Below, piece after piece: positions 16,901 to 25,902 of a DNA stretch of 64,000 bases (positions within the stretch are counted from its first letter, which is position 1; each line of letters starts with the position of its first letter). Location: NCBI RefSeq assembly GCF_000527095.1, contig NZ_AZUN01000001.1:620001-684000 (forward strand). The letters are read 5' to 3'. The stretch is from Methylomicrobium lacus LW14. Its GTDB lineage: Bacteria > Pseudomonadota > Gammaproteobacteria > Methylococcales > Methylomonadaceae. Below the pieces are notes generated by a model, which saw only the letters and a program-made list of their open reading frames with translations, had not been told where the DNA came from and ran no database searches. Position numbers and translations under genes: made by a program.

Positions 16901-17318
16901 CAAGGGCCCGCAAGGTTTACAAGCATGGCTAAGTGAATGTTGGTGGCTAACGGCTGTGCCGCAACAGTTAAACCGTTTCCGTGAAAGCAATCCCGATATA
17001 ACGCTGTATTTGGTTTGGCAGGATGGCAAGGCGGTATTTTGTGAAAAAAACGAGAGAGGCGCGTTTATTCCGCGCGAGCAGATCAACAACATTCAGCTGG
17101 CAGAGCCAATCGCAGAGGCGTTGCGCCGCAAGTTATGGCTGGAAAGAAGCTATGAAGCCGGCCTTCGTCAGCTACTGGATAACGGTAACGAAGAAATTCA
17201 AGAGGAGAAAATGATGGAAATAAAATCAAGGCGATTTGGCGAAATCACTGTGCCTGACCGAGAAAGTCAATCACTGGTTTATTCGGATCAGTTTGGGCTA
17301 TTTAACCGAATCGCATAA
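13995..17318 (+). CDS. cas3: Cas2-Cas3 fusion helicase-nuclease, subtype I-F
   Basis: A 1107-residue protein combining Cas2 and Cas3, the arrangement unique to subtype I-F. An N-terminal Cas2-like domain (residues 1-95) is followed by an HD nuclease (ALLHDWGKATALF, His123-Asp124; LRHEWISCLL). The SF2 helicase has Walker A MASTGCGKT near 420, a DEVD box (LVIDEVDDFDG) near 585, motif III VMISSATIPP, and motif VI (IIQLAGRVRRHRQ). It associates with Cas1 in spacer integration and degrades target DNA after recruitment by the Csy complex. All catalytic motifs look intact. It overlaps cas1 by four bases and ends 23 bases before csy1. Confidence 0.95.
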   Translation: MMVTFVSQCQKKALNRTRRVLDAFANRIGDNTWQTVITEDGLIAVKTLLRKTATKNTAVACHWIRSRSRSELVWIVGNRRRFNAEGIVPVNSTQKNLMNSQWENDWQYLPAIKALVAIAALLHDWGKATALFQSKLKASTKLGDPLRHEWISCLLLNALVQHAGDTDEGWLQLLAGGELNEQALKQVVIGNNPKPLDALPPIAQLVGWLILTHHRLPYRDNPKEDAGQTRESRQRMLKSITSAWNYQNKNDDEKRLKACFEFPEGLLSQSTPWLKQLKKWSTKLLQTQPQIQQLLDNGAYRLLLHHARLSLMLGDHYYSSCDADKSWKSEISLFANTDKQHNLKQKLDEHLVHVSDHALHISQTLSRFTTDMAAAYDIKNLKQKSPKGYEWQDKAVEKITGFKNEQQAFNDKGYGWFVVNMASTGCGKTVANAKIMRALSSDGESLRFILALGLRTLTLQTGDEYRDRIGLKSDELAVLIGSSAVKELHEKARQQHEELPTYEESGSESMETLLEEDLDYAEAPTAEFLDAVIPKHNPKLAEKNKAFLYKPVLACTIDHIIAATETIRGGKYILPCLRLLSSDLVIDEVDDFDGKDLIAIGRLIHLAGMLGRKVMISSATIPPALAEGFFNAYQAGWTLHSHFKEAHPHIACAWVDEFGTEVHSLEKNDAITRCQSYRELHRQFIGQRVANLQKQSVKRKAYIVRCDDLLAEKTDQASLQLHYFEKIKQTAIELHQQHYTVDEKTGKQVSFGVIRMANIPPCIQLSHFLLQADWDEAIAPKIMAYHSRQVLLLRHQQEQHLDAVLKRKEQPGVMPAAFNNPVIREHLATTAAQHVLFILIATPVEEVGRDHDFDWAVIEPSSYRSIIQLAGRVRRHRQTGVERHNIAIMQYNLRALRHEGKPAYCRPGYEVNSLRLVSHDLRQLVDEAALNAAINAIPRIQQPENLRPKQQLADLEHQAMHISLTQYQGKGPQGLQAWLSECWWLTAVPQQLNRFRESNPDITLYLVWQDGKAVFCEKNERGAFIPREQINNIQLAEPIAEALRRKLWLERSYEAGLRQLLDNGNEEIQEEKMMEIKSRRFGEITVPDRESQSLVYSDQFGLFNRIA

Positions 17319-17341
17319 TCACTATATGGAAGACATAGTTT

Positions 17342-18592
17342 ATGAATCAAAACATCTCTGATTTTTTCGCTGATCGAAAAGCAACTTGGCTCAAGGCCAA
17401 GTTAAAGCCATCCATAACTGCGGAAGAGCAAGCTCAACTCCAGCAAGAAGCGAAAGAAAAATTTGCCCTAGCCAATTGGCTGCCCGATGCGGCAAAGCGG
17501 GCTGGCCAGCTCACGATGGTCAGCCATCCCAGCAAATTCAGCCATCCCAGCGCCAAAACCTCTTCGGTTATTGCCAAAAGCAGCCAAGCTGATGACGGGT
17601 ATTTGCGTAGTGGCAATGTCGACTATGAATTAGACGTTTTCGGCAATGCGGCGGCAATGGATGTGTATAAATTTCTCAGTTTATTATTGGATGACGGCAA
17701 AACTGTTTTAACGCACTTGGAGGAAGATAGTGCGGCGATCAAATCGATATTCACCTTGCCGACAGCAAGCTATGAAAGTTTAAAACTAGGTTTAACCAGT
17801 ATTAAACAACTGGATGATTCGAATAAAACCGATCATTTAGTCAAGCAGGTGTATTTCCCTGTAGGCGACGATTACCACCTGCTTTCGCTATTAACTCCTT
17901 CCGGCTTGCTAACCCAGGTTAAAAGCCGCATCGATGCGATACGTTTTTCCGAACAAACCAAACAAGCTAAGGACTGCCGCAGAAAGAACGAATACGATGC
18001 GACGGGATACGATGACTTATTCGATTTGACAATTACCGCATTCGGCGGCACGCAGCCGCAAAACGTCAGTGTGTTAAATAGCCAAAATGCAGGTCGAGCC
18101 TATTTGCTGACAAGCGCTCCACCAACAATCAAACAGCGTCAGATTCGTTTGCCTACCCGGAGTTTTTTCCGGAACAGTTTGGGTATCAGGCTGTTCAAGG
18201 ATTATTTTCAGCCGTTAGATAAACTCATTAGAACCGGCGTAAACAACGTTCATGTCCGTGAAGGCATCCAGAATTGCCTTAAATACATCATCGACCAAGT
18301 TTTGCAACGCGCTTTTAGAGTGAGGGCATACGGCACAGGTTGGTCATCCACAGAACACTACCAATCATTACCGCTTGCCCAGCGTATTTGGCTGGACGAT
18401 GCCTATATAGGTCAGCGGGAAAACCAGGACGACTGGCTTGAAGATGTGGTCGGTAGTTTTACGCGCTGGATACTCGATACCTACGAATATCTTTTCAAAG
18501 AAACCTATATCAAACTGAGCGACCACGAGTTGCGCGAGATTAGGGGGATCGTGGAACAAGCCGTCGCCAGCGACCGGGAGTTTTTCAAATGA
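17342..18592 (+). CDS. csy1: Csy1 / Cas8f, large subunit of the type I-F effector
   Basis: A 416-residue Csy1 protein. It opens with ISDFFADRKATWLKAKLKPS, typical of the family, and contains LLTSAPPTIKQRQIRLPTRS FFRNS. In the Csy complex it pairs with Csy2 at the 5' handle end of the crRNA and takes part in PAM recognition. The length is close to the ~430 residues usual for the family. GGAAG lies upstream of the ATG. Its stop overlaps the csy2 start (ATGA), which indicates translational coupling. Confidence 0.92.
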   Translation: MNQNISDFFADRKATWLKAKLKPSITAEEQAQLQQEAKEKFALANWLPDAAKRAGQLTMVSHPSKFSHPSAKTSSVIAKSSQADDGYLRSGNVDYELDVFGNAAAMDVYKFLSLLLDDGKTVLTHLEEDSAAIKSIFTLPTASYESLKLGLTSIKQLDDSNKTDHLVKQVYFPVGDDYHLLSLLTPSGLLTQVKSRIDAIRFSEQTKQAKDCRRKNEYDATGYDDLFDLTITAFGGTQPQNVSVLNSQNAGRAYLLTSAPPTIKQRQIRLPTRSFFRNSLGIRLFKDYFQPLDKLIRTGVNNVHVREGIQNCLKYIIDQVLQRAFRVRAYGTGWSSTEHYQSLPLAQRIWLDDAYIGQRENQDDWLEDVVGSFTRWILDTYEYLFKETYIKLSDHELREIRGIVEQAVASDREFFK

Positions 18593-19488
18593 GACGATTT
18601 TTATTACTGCCGCACATCAAAATCCACAACGCCAACGCCATGAGCAGTCCCTACACCATCGGCTTTCCGGCCATGACCGCATGGCTTGGCGCGGTGCATG
18701 CGTTGCAGCGGCATTTGCATCAACACGGTTTGCGTGATGTCCAGCTTACCGGCGTGGCGGTGAGCTGCCATCAGTTCGATTTACAGACCTACAAAGGTTC
18801 AGGCGATTTTGTCCATTCCATCGTCGGTACTGCGAATCCGCTAGATAAAGACGGCAGCCGGCCAGCGTTTATCGAAGAAGCCCGTTGCCACTTGGAAGTA
18901 TCGCTGTTGGTCGAATACCAAGGGCTCGATAGCGACGACTTGGACCAGTTTAATAACGAGGTCAATACCCAATTGCTGCGCATGAAATTCGCCGGGGGCG
19001 ATGTGTTATCCGCTAAACCGGTTGAGACGCTTGCGGTCGATGAAGACAACGATCAAGACATCAAGAAAGTAATAACAAAGCTGATGTTAGGTCATGTGCT
19101 GATCGAGCGGCGCGATTTGATGATGCAAACCATGCAGGAGGAGGGCAAAGACGCATTGGACGCCTTGCTCGATCACCTGAAAGTCATGCACCGAGCCAGT
19201 CAGGATGATGATGGCAAGGTGACATGGACGAGTGCCCGCAAAACGACGGGTTGGTTGGTGCCGATTGCTACTGGATTTCAGGGCATTTCTGAGCTTGGAA
19301 CCGCCAAGCATCAACGCGATACCCAAACGCCGCACCGCTTTGCCGAAAGCGTGGTCACGCTTGGAGAATTTGTTATGCCTTACCGCATCAAGGCCTTGGA
19401 CGACATGCTTTGGCAATACCGTGTCGACGCCGAACAGAATTTGTACCTTTGCCAAACCCTTACAACCTCAAATATCCTCGGAGATTAA
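18589..19488 (+). CDS. csy2: Csy2 / Cas5f subunit
   Basis: A 299-residue Csy2, the Cas5-like subunit that caps the 5' end of the crRNA together with Csy1. Visible family features are the N-terminal RRFLLLPHIKIHNANAMSSP, TIGFPAMTAWLGAVHALQR and the C-terminal YRIKALDDMLWQYRVD. It is slightly shorter than the usual ~320 residues. It overlaps csy1 by four bases and is separated from csy3 by three bases. Confidence 0.92.
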   Translation: MRRFLLLPHIKIHNANAMSSPYTIGFPAMTAWLGAVHALQRHLHQHGLRDVQLTGVAVSCHQFDLQTYKGSGDFVHSIVGTANPLDKDGSRPAFIEEARCHLEVSLLVEYQGLDSDDLDQFNNEVNTQLLRMKFAGGDVLSAKPVETLAVDEDNDQDIKKVITKLMLGHVLIERRDLMMQTMQEEGKDALDALLDHLKVMHRASQDDDGKVTWTSARKTTGWLVPIATGFQGISELGTAKHQRDTQTPHRFAESVVTLGEFVMPYRIKALDDMLWQYRVDAEQNLYLCQTLTTSNILGD

Positions 19489-19491
19489 CAA

Positions 19492-20508
19492 ATGGCGATT
19501 AAAAACGATGCAACCGTATTGGCTTTCGAGAAAAAATTAGTGCCTTCGGACGGTTACTTATACGGTACTAACTGGAATGAACGCAGCACATCCAATTCAA
19601 TGCCCCTAAAACTGATTGAAAAATCGGTTCGCGGCACGATTTCAAATCGCTTGAAACCGGCTGTCCAAAATGACCCGTTGAAACTAAACGCCGAAGTCGA
19701 AAAACCCAATCTGCAAAAAGTGGATGCGTGTGCCCTCGGTGAGGGTCAAGACACGCTGCGCCTTTCTTTCACGCTTAAAGTATTAGGCGGCGTCGATAAA
19801 CCTTCTGCCAGCAACGGCCCCAATTTTAACGAATCCTATCCGAAAGTGGCGCAAGCGTATATCGAACAAGAAGGCTTTAACGAACTGGCAAAACGCTACG
19901 CCAGCAACATTGCCAATGGCCGCTATTTGTGGCGTAACCGCGTCGGGGCGGAAAAAATTGAAGTCATTGTGAATACCGGTGATGACACGCCCTTAACCTT
20001 CGATGCGAAACAATTTTCGTTACGTAACTTCGACTCTTCCAATCCGGAACTGCAAACCCTGACAAATAAAATCGCCGATGCCCTTAGCGGTAAATTAGCG
20101 TATTTGCTCATTACGGTGGATGCCTACGCCTTGGTCGGTAAAGCCCAAGAAGTCTATCCCAGCGAAGAATTGGTGTTGGATAAAGGCAAGGGCGACAAAA
20201 GCAAAATTTTGTATCACGTAAACGACGTTGCCGCCATGCATTCGCAAAAAATCGGCAATGCCCTTCGTACCATCGACACCTGGTATCCCGATTTTGACGA
20301 AGCGGAAATTGGCCCAATTGCCATAGAGCCTTACGGTGCAGTGACCAATTTAGGAAAAGCCTTCCGCACCCCAAAAGAAAAAGCCGATTTTTACACGCTA
20401 TTTGATCGTTTTGCCTTGGGTGAAAAACTGGCAGACAAAAACCAGGAACACTACGTCATGGCGGTGTTAGTACGCGGCGGAGTATTCGGGCAAAGCGGCA
20501 AGGATTAG
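19492..20508 (+). CDS. csy3: Csy3 / Cas7f backbone subunit
   Basis: A 338-residue Csy3, the Cas7-type protein that forms the six-subunit backbone along the crRNA spacer. Family features include the N-terminal AFEKKLVPSDGYLYGTNW, RYLWRNRVGAEKIEV and the C-terminal VLVRGGVFGQSGKD. Length matches the family (~340). It lies between csy2 and cas6f with gaps of three bases on either side. Confidence 0.95.
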   Translation: MAIKNDATVLAFEKKLVPSDGYLYGTNWNERSTSNSMPLKLIEKSVRGTISNRLKPAVQNDPLKLNAEVEKPNLQKVDACALGEGQDTLRLSFTLKVLGGVDKPSASNGPNFNESYPKVAQAYIEQEGFNELAKRYASNIANGRYLWRNRVGAEKIEVIVNTGDDTPLTFDAKQFSLRNFDSSNPELQTLTNKIADALSGKLAYLLITVDAYALVGKAQEVYPSEELVLDKGKGDKSKILYHVNDVAAMHSQKIGNALRTIDTWYPDFDEAEIGPIAIEPYGAVTNLGKAFRTPKEKADFYTLFDRFALGEKLADKNQEHYVMAVLVRGGVFGQSGKD

Positions 20509-20511
20509 GCT

Positions 20512-21096
20512 ATGCGCTTTTATTGTGAAATTACGTTACTGCCAAACCCCGAGGTCAATCTCAACTTCCTCTGGTCCAAAGTCTTCCAACAAATCCACTT
20601 GGGACTCGTGGAAATGCAGGATGACCGTAAGCAGGTGCCGATTGGGATTAGCTTTCCCGAATATGTGACAGGTGAAAAAAATAGCGCGCTGGGCGGCAAG
20701 TGCCGGCTGTTTGCTCAAGACGAAACCACGCTGGATCGGTTTGACGCCGCAAAGTGGCTGGATCGGCTGAGCGATTACGTGCATTGCACGCGCATTCGCC
20801 CGGTGCCGGAGAAGCTTGCGGGTTACGCGATTTACCAACGCCAGCAACCCAAAACCAACAAAGAGCGTTTGGCTCGACGTTATGCGGTTCGGCATAAGGT
20901 CAGCTACGACGAGGCTTTGCGGCACTATGGCGACATGGCTCCGATTCGCATTCCCACGCCATTTATTCGTCTGAAAAGCTTGAGCAGCGAGCAAACCTTT
21001 TGTTTGTGGATTAAAAAAACCTTGGTCTCGGAATCCTCGGGAACCTGTTTCAGCAGTTACGGCCTAAGCGCCACGACTGCTGTCCCGGAATTTTGA
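20512..21096 (+). CDS. cas6f: Cas6f / Csy4 CRISPR RNA endonuclease
   Basis: A 194-residue Cas6f that cleaves the repeat RNA at the base of its hairpin and stays bound to the 3' handle. The catalytic histidine is His29 (FQQIHLG), the same position as in characterised Csy4. An arginine-rich helix (NKERLARRYAVRHKVS) should contact the stem, and IRLKSLSS with the C-terminal SSYGLSATTAVPEF completes the fold. The repeat in the adjacent array has the matching 5-bp stem (CTGCC/GGCAG). It is the last gene of the cas operon and the array starts 132 bases downstream. Confidence 0.95.
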   Translation: MRFYCEITLLPNPEVNLNFLWSKVFQQIHLGLVEMQDDRKQVPIGISFPEYVTGEKNSALGGKCRLFAQDETTLDRFDAAKWLDRLSDYVHCTRIRPVPEKLAGYAIYQRQQPKTNKERLARRYAVRHKVSYDEALRHYGDMAPIRIPTPFIRLKSLSSEQTFCLWIKKTLVSESSGTCFSSYGLSATTAVPEF

Positions 21097-21227
21097 CCCA
21101 ATTTTTTGCGTTCTTTAAAAATGTGATAAAAGTCAGTCAGTTGCGTGATGCAGTTTTCGGGATGGGTAAATCGGGTTAAATCTTCTTAAAACCGCTACGC
21201 AACTGGCTTCGAAGTTTTTTATAATCA
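21097..21227 (+). promoter_or_regulatory. CRISPR leader
   Basis: The 131 AT-rich bases between the cas6f stop and the first repeat, with runs such as AATTTTTTGCG and GAAGTTTTTTATAATCA immediately before the repeat. They occupy the leader position of subtype I-F arrays, which drives array transcription and directs spacer insertion. The degenerate repeats lie at the far end of the array, which agrees with this side being the leader. No IHF site could be identified with confidence. Confidence 0.75.
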
Positions 21228-24200
21228 GTTCGCTGCCGCGCAGGCAGCTTAGAAACCATCACACCAAAGAGCAAAAAACCGCTGGTTGTTCGCTGCCGCG
21301 CAGGCAGCTTAGAAATCCAGAATGTTGCGTCTGAAACGCCCATTGTTTGTTCGCTGCCGCGCAGGCAGCTTAGAAAACTATCGTAGAGAGTTAATGTCGC
21401 GTCACGGAGTTCGCTGCCGCGCAGGCAGCTTAGAAACCTTGGTTCTTCACGATTTCGACGGTATAGCCGTTCGCTGCCGCGCAGGCAGCTTAGAAATTAC
21501 ACGGTTTCAGTTCTTCATTCGGAATTTAGTTCGCTGCCGCGCAGGCAGCTTAGAAAAACCGGGCGTTGAATATGCCAATTTACCATTTGTTCGCTGCCGC
21601 GCAGGCAGCTTAGAAAATACTAAAGTGTGAGTGTTACTTGCACTTCTCGTTCGCTGCCGCGCAGGCAGCTTAGAAAATTGCCGCCGCTATCAGTACCTCA
21701 GCCGGATCGTTCGCTGCCGCGCAGGCAGCTTAGAAATTCTAGCTGTTTTCATCACAACCTTATCCACAGTTCGCTGCCGCGCAGGCAGCTTAGAAAGCCA
21801 ACAGATGTATTTTTATTGCAGTCAGGAAGTTCGCTGCCGCGCAGGCAGCTTAGAAAATCAGCATGAAGGGTTCGGCGTCGGGTTTCGCGTTCGCTGCCGC
21901 GCAGGCAGCTTAGAAAATCAGCGGCGAACCGAGGCGGGCCGGGTGGTTGTTCGCTGCCGCGCAGGCAGCTTAGAAAACAAGCTAAAAATAGATTGGAATA
22001 GCGAATCGGTTCGCTGCCGCGCAGGCAGCTTAGAAAATTGGGGCCAATTGTTTGGTGTAAAACGTTGAGTTCGCTGCCGCGCAGGCAGCTTAGAAAGACT
22101 ATCTGTTTAATGGTTGCCATCGAAAATTGTTCGCTGCCGCGCAGGCAGCTTAGAAATTTCCGAGCTGCTGCGCAATCTGCCGGTCGAGGTTCGCTGCCGC
22201 GCAGGCAGCTTAGAAATGTTTGTTGCCAGACGGCGTATTTGTCGTTGCGTTCGCTGCCGCGCAGGCAGCTTAGAAATACCAAAGCAGCGCGCATTACCAG
22301 CTCTATCGGTTCGCTGCCGCGCAGGCAGCTTAGAAAAATCCACTGCCACCGGCAAGCACACGGCCAGCGTTCGCTGCCGCGCAGGCAGCTTAGAAAGGAT
22401 CGAGGCGATGCCTGCCGCCGGCGACATCGTTCGCTGCCGCGCAGGCAGCTTAGAAAACATAAAATAGAAGCGAGACTCGCCCATATTAGTTCGCTGCCGC
22501 GCAGGCAGCTTAGAAAATTATGACAGATAAAGCCGAATCCGTTGCTTTGTTCGCTGCCGCGCAGGCAGCTTAGAAAATGTAGTCGGCCAGGCTAAACGGT
22601 TTGTCGATGTTCGCTGCCGCGCAGGCAGCTTAGAAATGGATCAATTCGTGCGGCTCGCGGTTGAATTCGTTCGCTGCCGCGCAGGCAGCTTAGAAATGGA
22701 AGCCGCCGCGTACCGCATTACGGACAACGTTCGCTGCCGCGCAGGCAGCTTAGAAAACAGTCTGAGCGTTAACCTCGACAATCTCTGGGTTCGCTGCCGC
22801 GCAGGCAGCTTAGAAAACATCACGGATAAACGGCACCGTTTTGCCGACGTTCGCTGCCGCGCAGGCAGCTTAGAAAATCCTTCAGCGTCGGGTGACGCAA
22901 ATTCATCGGTTCGCTGCCGCGCAGGCAGCTTAGAAAATTATAAAATGTGGTGCCAGCAGGACACGCACGTTCGCTGCCGCGCAGGCAGCTTAGAAAGCCA
23001 CGAGCATCTTTGCAGGCAGAATGAGCTAGTTCGCTGCCGCGCAGGCAGCTTAGAAATAAGCGCGTTTCTCAATCAGGCTTGGTCTTCTCGTTCGCTGCCG
23101 CGCAGGCAGCTTAGAAAGCAACAGAATCGAGATACGACTGATTATTTGAGTTCGCTGCCGCGCAGGCAGCTTAGAAATGATGGTGGTTTATTAAATCTTG
23201 GTTGTTCCTGTTCGCTGCCGCGCAGGCAGCTTAGAAAATTATAAAATGTGGTGCCAGCAGGACACGCACGTTCGCTGCCGCGCAGGCAGCTTAGAAAGCC
23301 ACGAGCATCTTTGCAGGCAGAATGAGCTAGTTCGCTGCCGCGCAGGCAGCTTAGAAATAAGCGCGTTTCTCAATCAGGCTTGGTCTTCTCGTTCGCTGCC
23401 GCGCAGGCAGCTTAGAAATGATGGTGGTTTATTAAATCTTGGTTGTTCCTGTTCGCTGCCGCGCAGGCAGCTTAGAAAATCGCGTAAATTTCCGAGGTCG
23501 GGAAGTGGAAGTTCGCTGCCGCGCAGGCAGCTTAGAAAAGCAGATCATAAATATTGACGCCATCGCTCCAGTTCGCTGCCGCGCAGGCAGCTTAGAAATT
23601 GATGAAATCCACTTCGGCCAGCGGATTTTCGTTCGCTGCCGCGCAGGCAGCTTAGAAAAAAGAAAAACAAAATACCCCGCATACGACCAAGTTCGCTGCC
23701 GCGCAGGCAGCTTAGAAATTTCCGAGCGTATTGCTAGCGTATCCGAAGGAGTTCGCTGCCGCGCAGGCAGCTTAGAAAACCAGCTCACCACGGTAAGGAT
23801 TGAAGCGCCCGTTCGCTGCCGCGCAGGCAGCTTAGAAATATGCCTAGCGCCGTTAATACTCTGGCAGCAAGTTCGCTGCCGCGCAGGCAGCTTAGAAAAC
23901 AGTAGAGAAGACCATGCTTAACAGAATGATGTTCGCTGCCGCGCAGGCAGCTTAGAAAATTCCCGGCAGAGTCGGTCAGCGACATTGTATGTTCGCTGCC
24001 GCGCAGGCAGCTTAGAAATGGATCGGATCATCCAGCGAAAACGTGCTCGGGTTCGCTGCCGCGCAGGCAGCTTAGAAACTGTTTACAATGTGCGGGCCGT
24101 GCCGCTGGAAGTTCGCTGCCGCGCAGGCAGCTTAGAAATACATCATGCTCAGGAATGCCGGCATCGGGCCGTTCGCTGCCGCGCAGGCAGCTTAGAAAAA

Positions 24201-24918
24201 TCTTTGCCGAGGTGATCGAGTCTGCCGGTGGTTCGCTGCCGCGCAGGCAGCTTAGAAAAATCTGCGCATGCAGCAAATGCTAGATGAGTCGTTCGCTGCC
24301 GCGCAGGCAGCTTAGAAATTACCCATAGGCAAAGTCCATGCGTTAACCTTGTTCGCTGCCGCGCAGGCAGCTTAGAAAGCCTACCTGACCGTTCCAAATC
24401 GTTCGGCGAAGTTCGCTGCCGCGCAGGCAGCTTAGAAAAGTCTCGATATTCGGAAAGGCGCTCACGCTGCGTTCGCTGCCGTGCAGGCAGCTTAGAAATC
24501 TGATGCGGGCAATGTTACATCAGGAGAACCGTTCGCTGCCGTGCAGGCAGCTTAGAAAAATGATCCGATGGAACGACACCGCATCCGAGCGTTCGCTGCC
24601 GTGCAGGCAGCTTAGAAAGATCGCGTGTTGTACAGATCCCAGTTCAGCCCGTTCGCTGCCGTGCAGGCAGCTTAGAAAACCGGATCGGCCAGGCGCATAA
24701 GGTGGTCTATGTTCGCTGCCGTGCAGGCAGCTTAGAAACATCTGGTCGATCCCCATGAACGTGCCGCGCCGTTCGCTGCCGTGCAGGCAGCTTAGAAAAA
24801 CGCGCTGGAGGCAGTCACCGCGCCGTCCGGGTTCGCTGCCGTGCAGGCAGCTTAGAAAAGCGACGTCAACCGCGTCAACGCGATCATACCGTTCGCTGCC
24901 GCGCAGGCAGCTTAGAAA
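21228..24918 (+). CRISPR. Subtype I-F CRISPR array, 62 repeats and 61 spacers
   Basis: The repeat is 28 bases, beginning GTTCGCTGCC and ending GGCAGCTTAGAAA, with a CTGCC/GGCAG stem and a GCGCA loop. This is the I-F class. The spacing is 60 bases except for three steps of 61, giving 58 spacers of 32 and three of 33 bases. Repeats 55-61 (24471-24858) carry one C-to-T change in the loop; the last repeat (24891-24918) is back to consensus. Four spacers occur twice because of a block duplication, leaving 57 distinct sequences. The array lies directly behind its cas operon and leader and appears intact. Open frames through it are translations of the repeat and not genes. Confidence 0.99.
22937..23450 (+). 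repeat. Duplicated spacer block inside the CRISPR array
   Basis: Spacers 29, 30, 31 and 33 (22937-23209) recur in the same order as spacers 34-37 (23238-23450), including the 33-base spacer. Spacer 32 (23118-23149) is missing from the second copy. The block therefore arose by recombination between repeats, and one spacer-repeat unit was then lost from one copy. Confidence 0.95.
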
Positions 24919-24954
24919 TATGACGATGTATGAATAGTTGACCTATGTTAGCCT

Positions 24955-24983
24955 CCGTTCCCCACGCCCGAGGGGATGAACGG
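24955..24983 (+). repeat. Solitary subtype I-E-like CRISPR repeat
   Basis: A 29-base sequence containing GTTCCCCACGCCCGAGGGG followed by ATGAACGG lies 36 bases after the last I-F repeat. It differs from a common type I-E repeat of the GTTCCCC...GGGGATGAACCG class at about four positions. Its ends (CCGTTC / GAACGG) are also complementary, so it can form a longer hairpin than a usual I-E repeat. No second copy and no I-E cas genes are in the window. Confidence 0.6.
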
Positions 24984-25218
24984 ACGTTAAAAATTTTCCA
25001 ATACTTGGCGTGATGGTAATTTTACAAATCCATTTTATAACAAATACTTAAGTAGTATCATAGAAAAAATTGCATGCCATTTTTGTTCAAAAACTGGCAA
25101 AACTTCAACGCCATTTTCAGCCACACCTTACTTATAGGCTATTGCTTTATGTAGTACTAAGTACCATAATAAATTAAAATGGATCTTTATGTAGCCATCT
25201 TAAAACGGAGTTTTAGGC
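24984..25218. other. AT-rich spacer before the toxin-antitoxin genes
   Basis: About 235 AT-rich bases without an open frame. They should carry the promoter of the toxin-antitoxin operon. The short inverted sequence TAGTACTAAGTACCATA (about 25152-25169) could be part of an operator, but this is a guess. Confidence 0.35.
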
Positions 25219-25625
25219 ATGAGGGTTTACAAAACTAAATTTTTCGATAAATGGGCAAACAAAGAAGGCTTGAGCGATCAAGCACTTTGCAGCGCTGTTA
25301 ATGAAATGTCCAGCGGCCTGTTTGATGCTGATCTTGGTAGCGGACTTTTTAAAAAGCGTGTCGCCGGGAAGGGAAAAGGCAAAAGCGGCGGGTTTAGAAC
25401 CCTGGTGGCCACAAACAGAGGAGACCGCTGGTTTTTTATTTTTGGTTTCCCCAAAAACGCCGTAGTAATATCGACAAAGACGAAGAAAAGGCATTAAAAA
25501 AACTTGCCGATGAGCTACTGTCTTATACGCCAGTAGCCATTGAAAAAGCCCAAAAGGCAAGTCAACTAATTGAGGTGGAGTGTAATGAGAAAAACAAAGT
25601 CAATGATTCTGGAGGCCGTTCATGA
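25219..25625 (+). pseudogene. RelE-like (PF06296-type) toxin gene with a frameshift
   Basis: The first 80 codons encode the start of a RelE/ParE-superfamily toxin of the PF06296 group (FFDKWANKEGLSD; KKRVAGKGKGKSGGFRTL; DRWFFIFGFPKNA). After codon 81, at about 25460, one base is missing. The natural continuation (RSNIDKDEEKALKKLADELL) is found in the next frame and stays open to a TGA at 25623-25625, overlapping the antitoxin gene. As written, translation in the first frame runs into unrelated residues (VVISTKTKKRH) and stops at 25497. The toxin is probably inactive unless the shift is a sequencing error or is bypassed. Confidence 0.8.
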
Positions 25626-25902
25626 AACAGCAAAAGGGCTGCATGATGCTGGCGTTATGGATAAAGTCACCATGCGCGAGTTTGACCAACTTTGTATACC
25701 GCCAGTGGACACCCTTTCACCGGAAGAAATCAAACAGCTTCGTGAATCATTCAAGCTTAGCCAAGCTGTGTTTGCATCGATGCTGAACATCAAAACGCCC
25801 ACAGTTCAAAAATGGGAAATTGGCGCCAAAAAACCAAGCGGAACTGCGTTAAAACTTCTGCGATTGGCCAAAACCAAGGGCATCGAAATCTTAATGGCCT
25901 AA
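25585..25902 (+). CDS. HigA/NadS-like antitoxin, XRE-type helix-turn-helix
   Basis: A 105-residue DNA-binding protein. The C-terminal half is an XRE helix-turn-helix (LRESFKLSQAVFASMLNI, TPTVQKWEIGAKKPSGTALK) in the form typical of antitoxins paired with PF06296 toxins. It should repress its own operon and neutralise the toxin. The ATG at 25585 is chosen for the GGTGGAG just upstream; a TTG five codons earlier is possible. It overlaps the 3' end of the frame-restored toxin gene, the usual toxin-first order. The reading frame is intact although the toxin is broken. Confidence 0.85.
   Translation: MRKTKSMILEAVHETAKGLHDAGVMDKVTMREFDQLCIPPVDTLSPEEIKQLRESFKLSQAVFASMLNIKTPTVQKWEIGAKKPSGTALKLLRLAKTKGIEILMA

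Noticed and set aside
21228..24918. Spacers considered as self-targeting against genes in this window
   Set aside because: By eye no spacer matched other parts of the window; a proper search was not possible, so no claim is made.
21322..24937. Many open frames across the array encoding RCRAGSLE, LPRRQLRK, FLSCLRGSE and SKLPARQRT repeats
   Set aside because: They are six-frame translations of the 28-bp CRISPR repeat with 60-base period and do not represent proteins.
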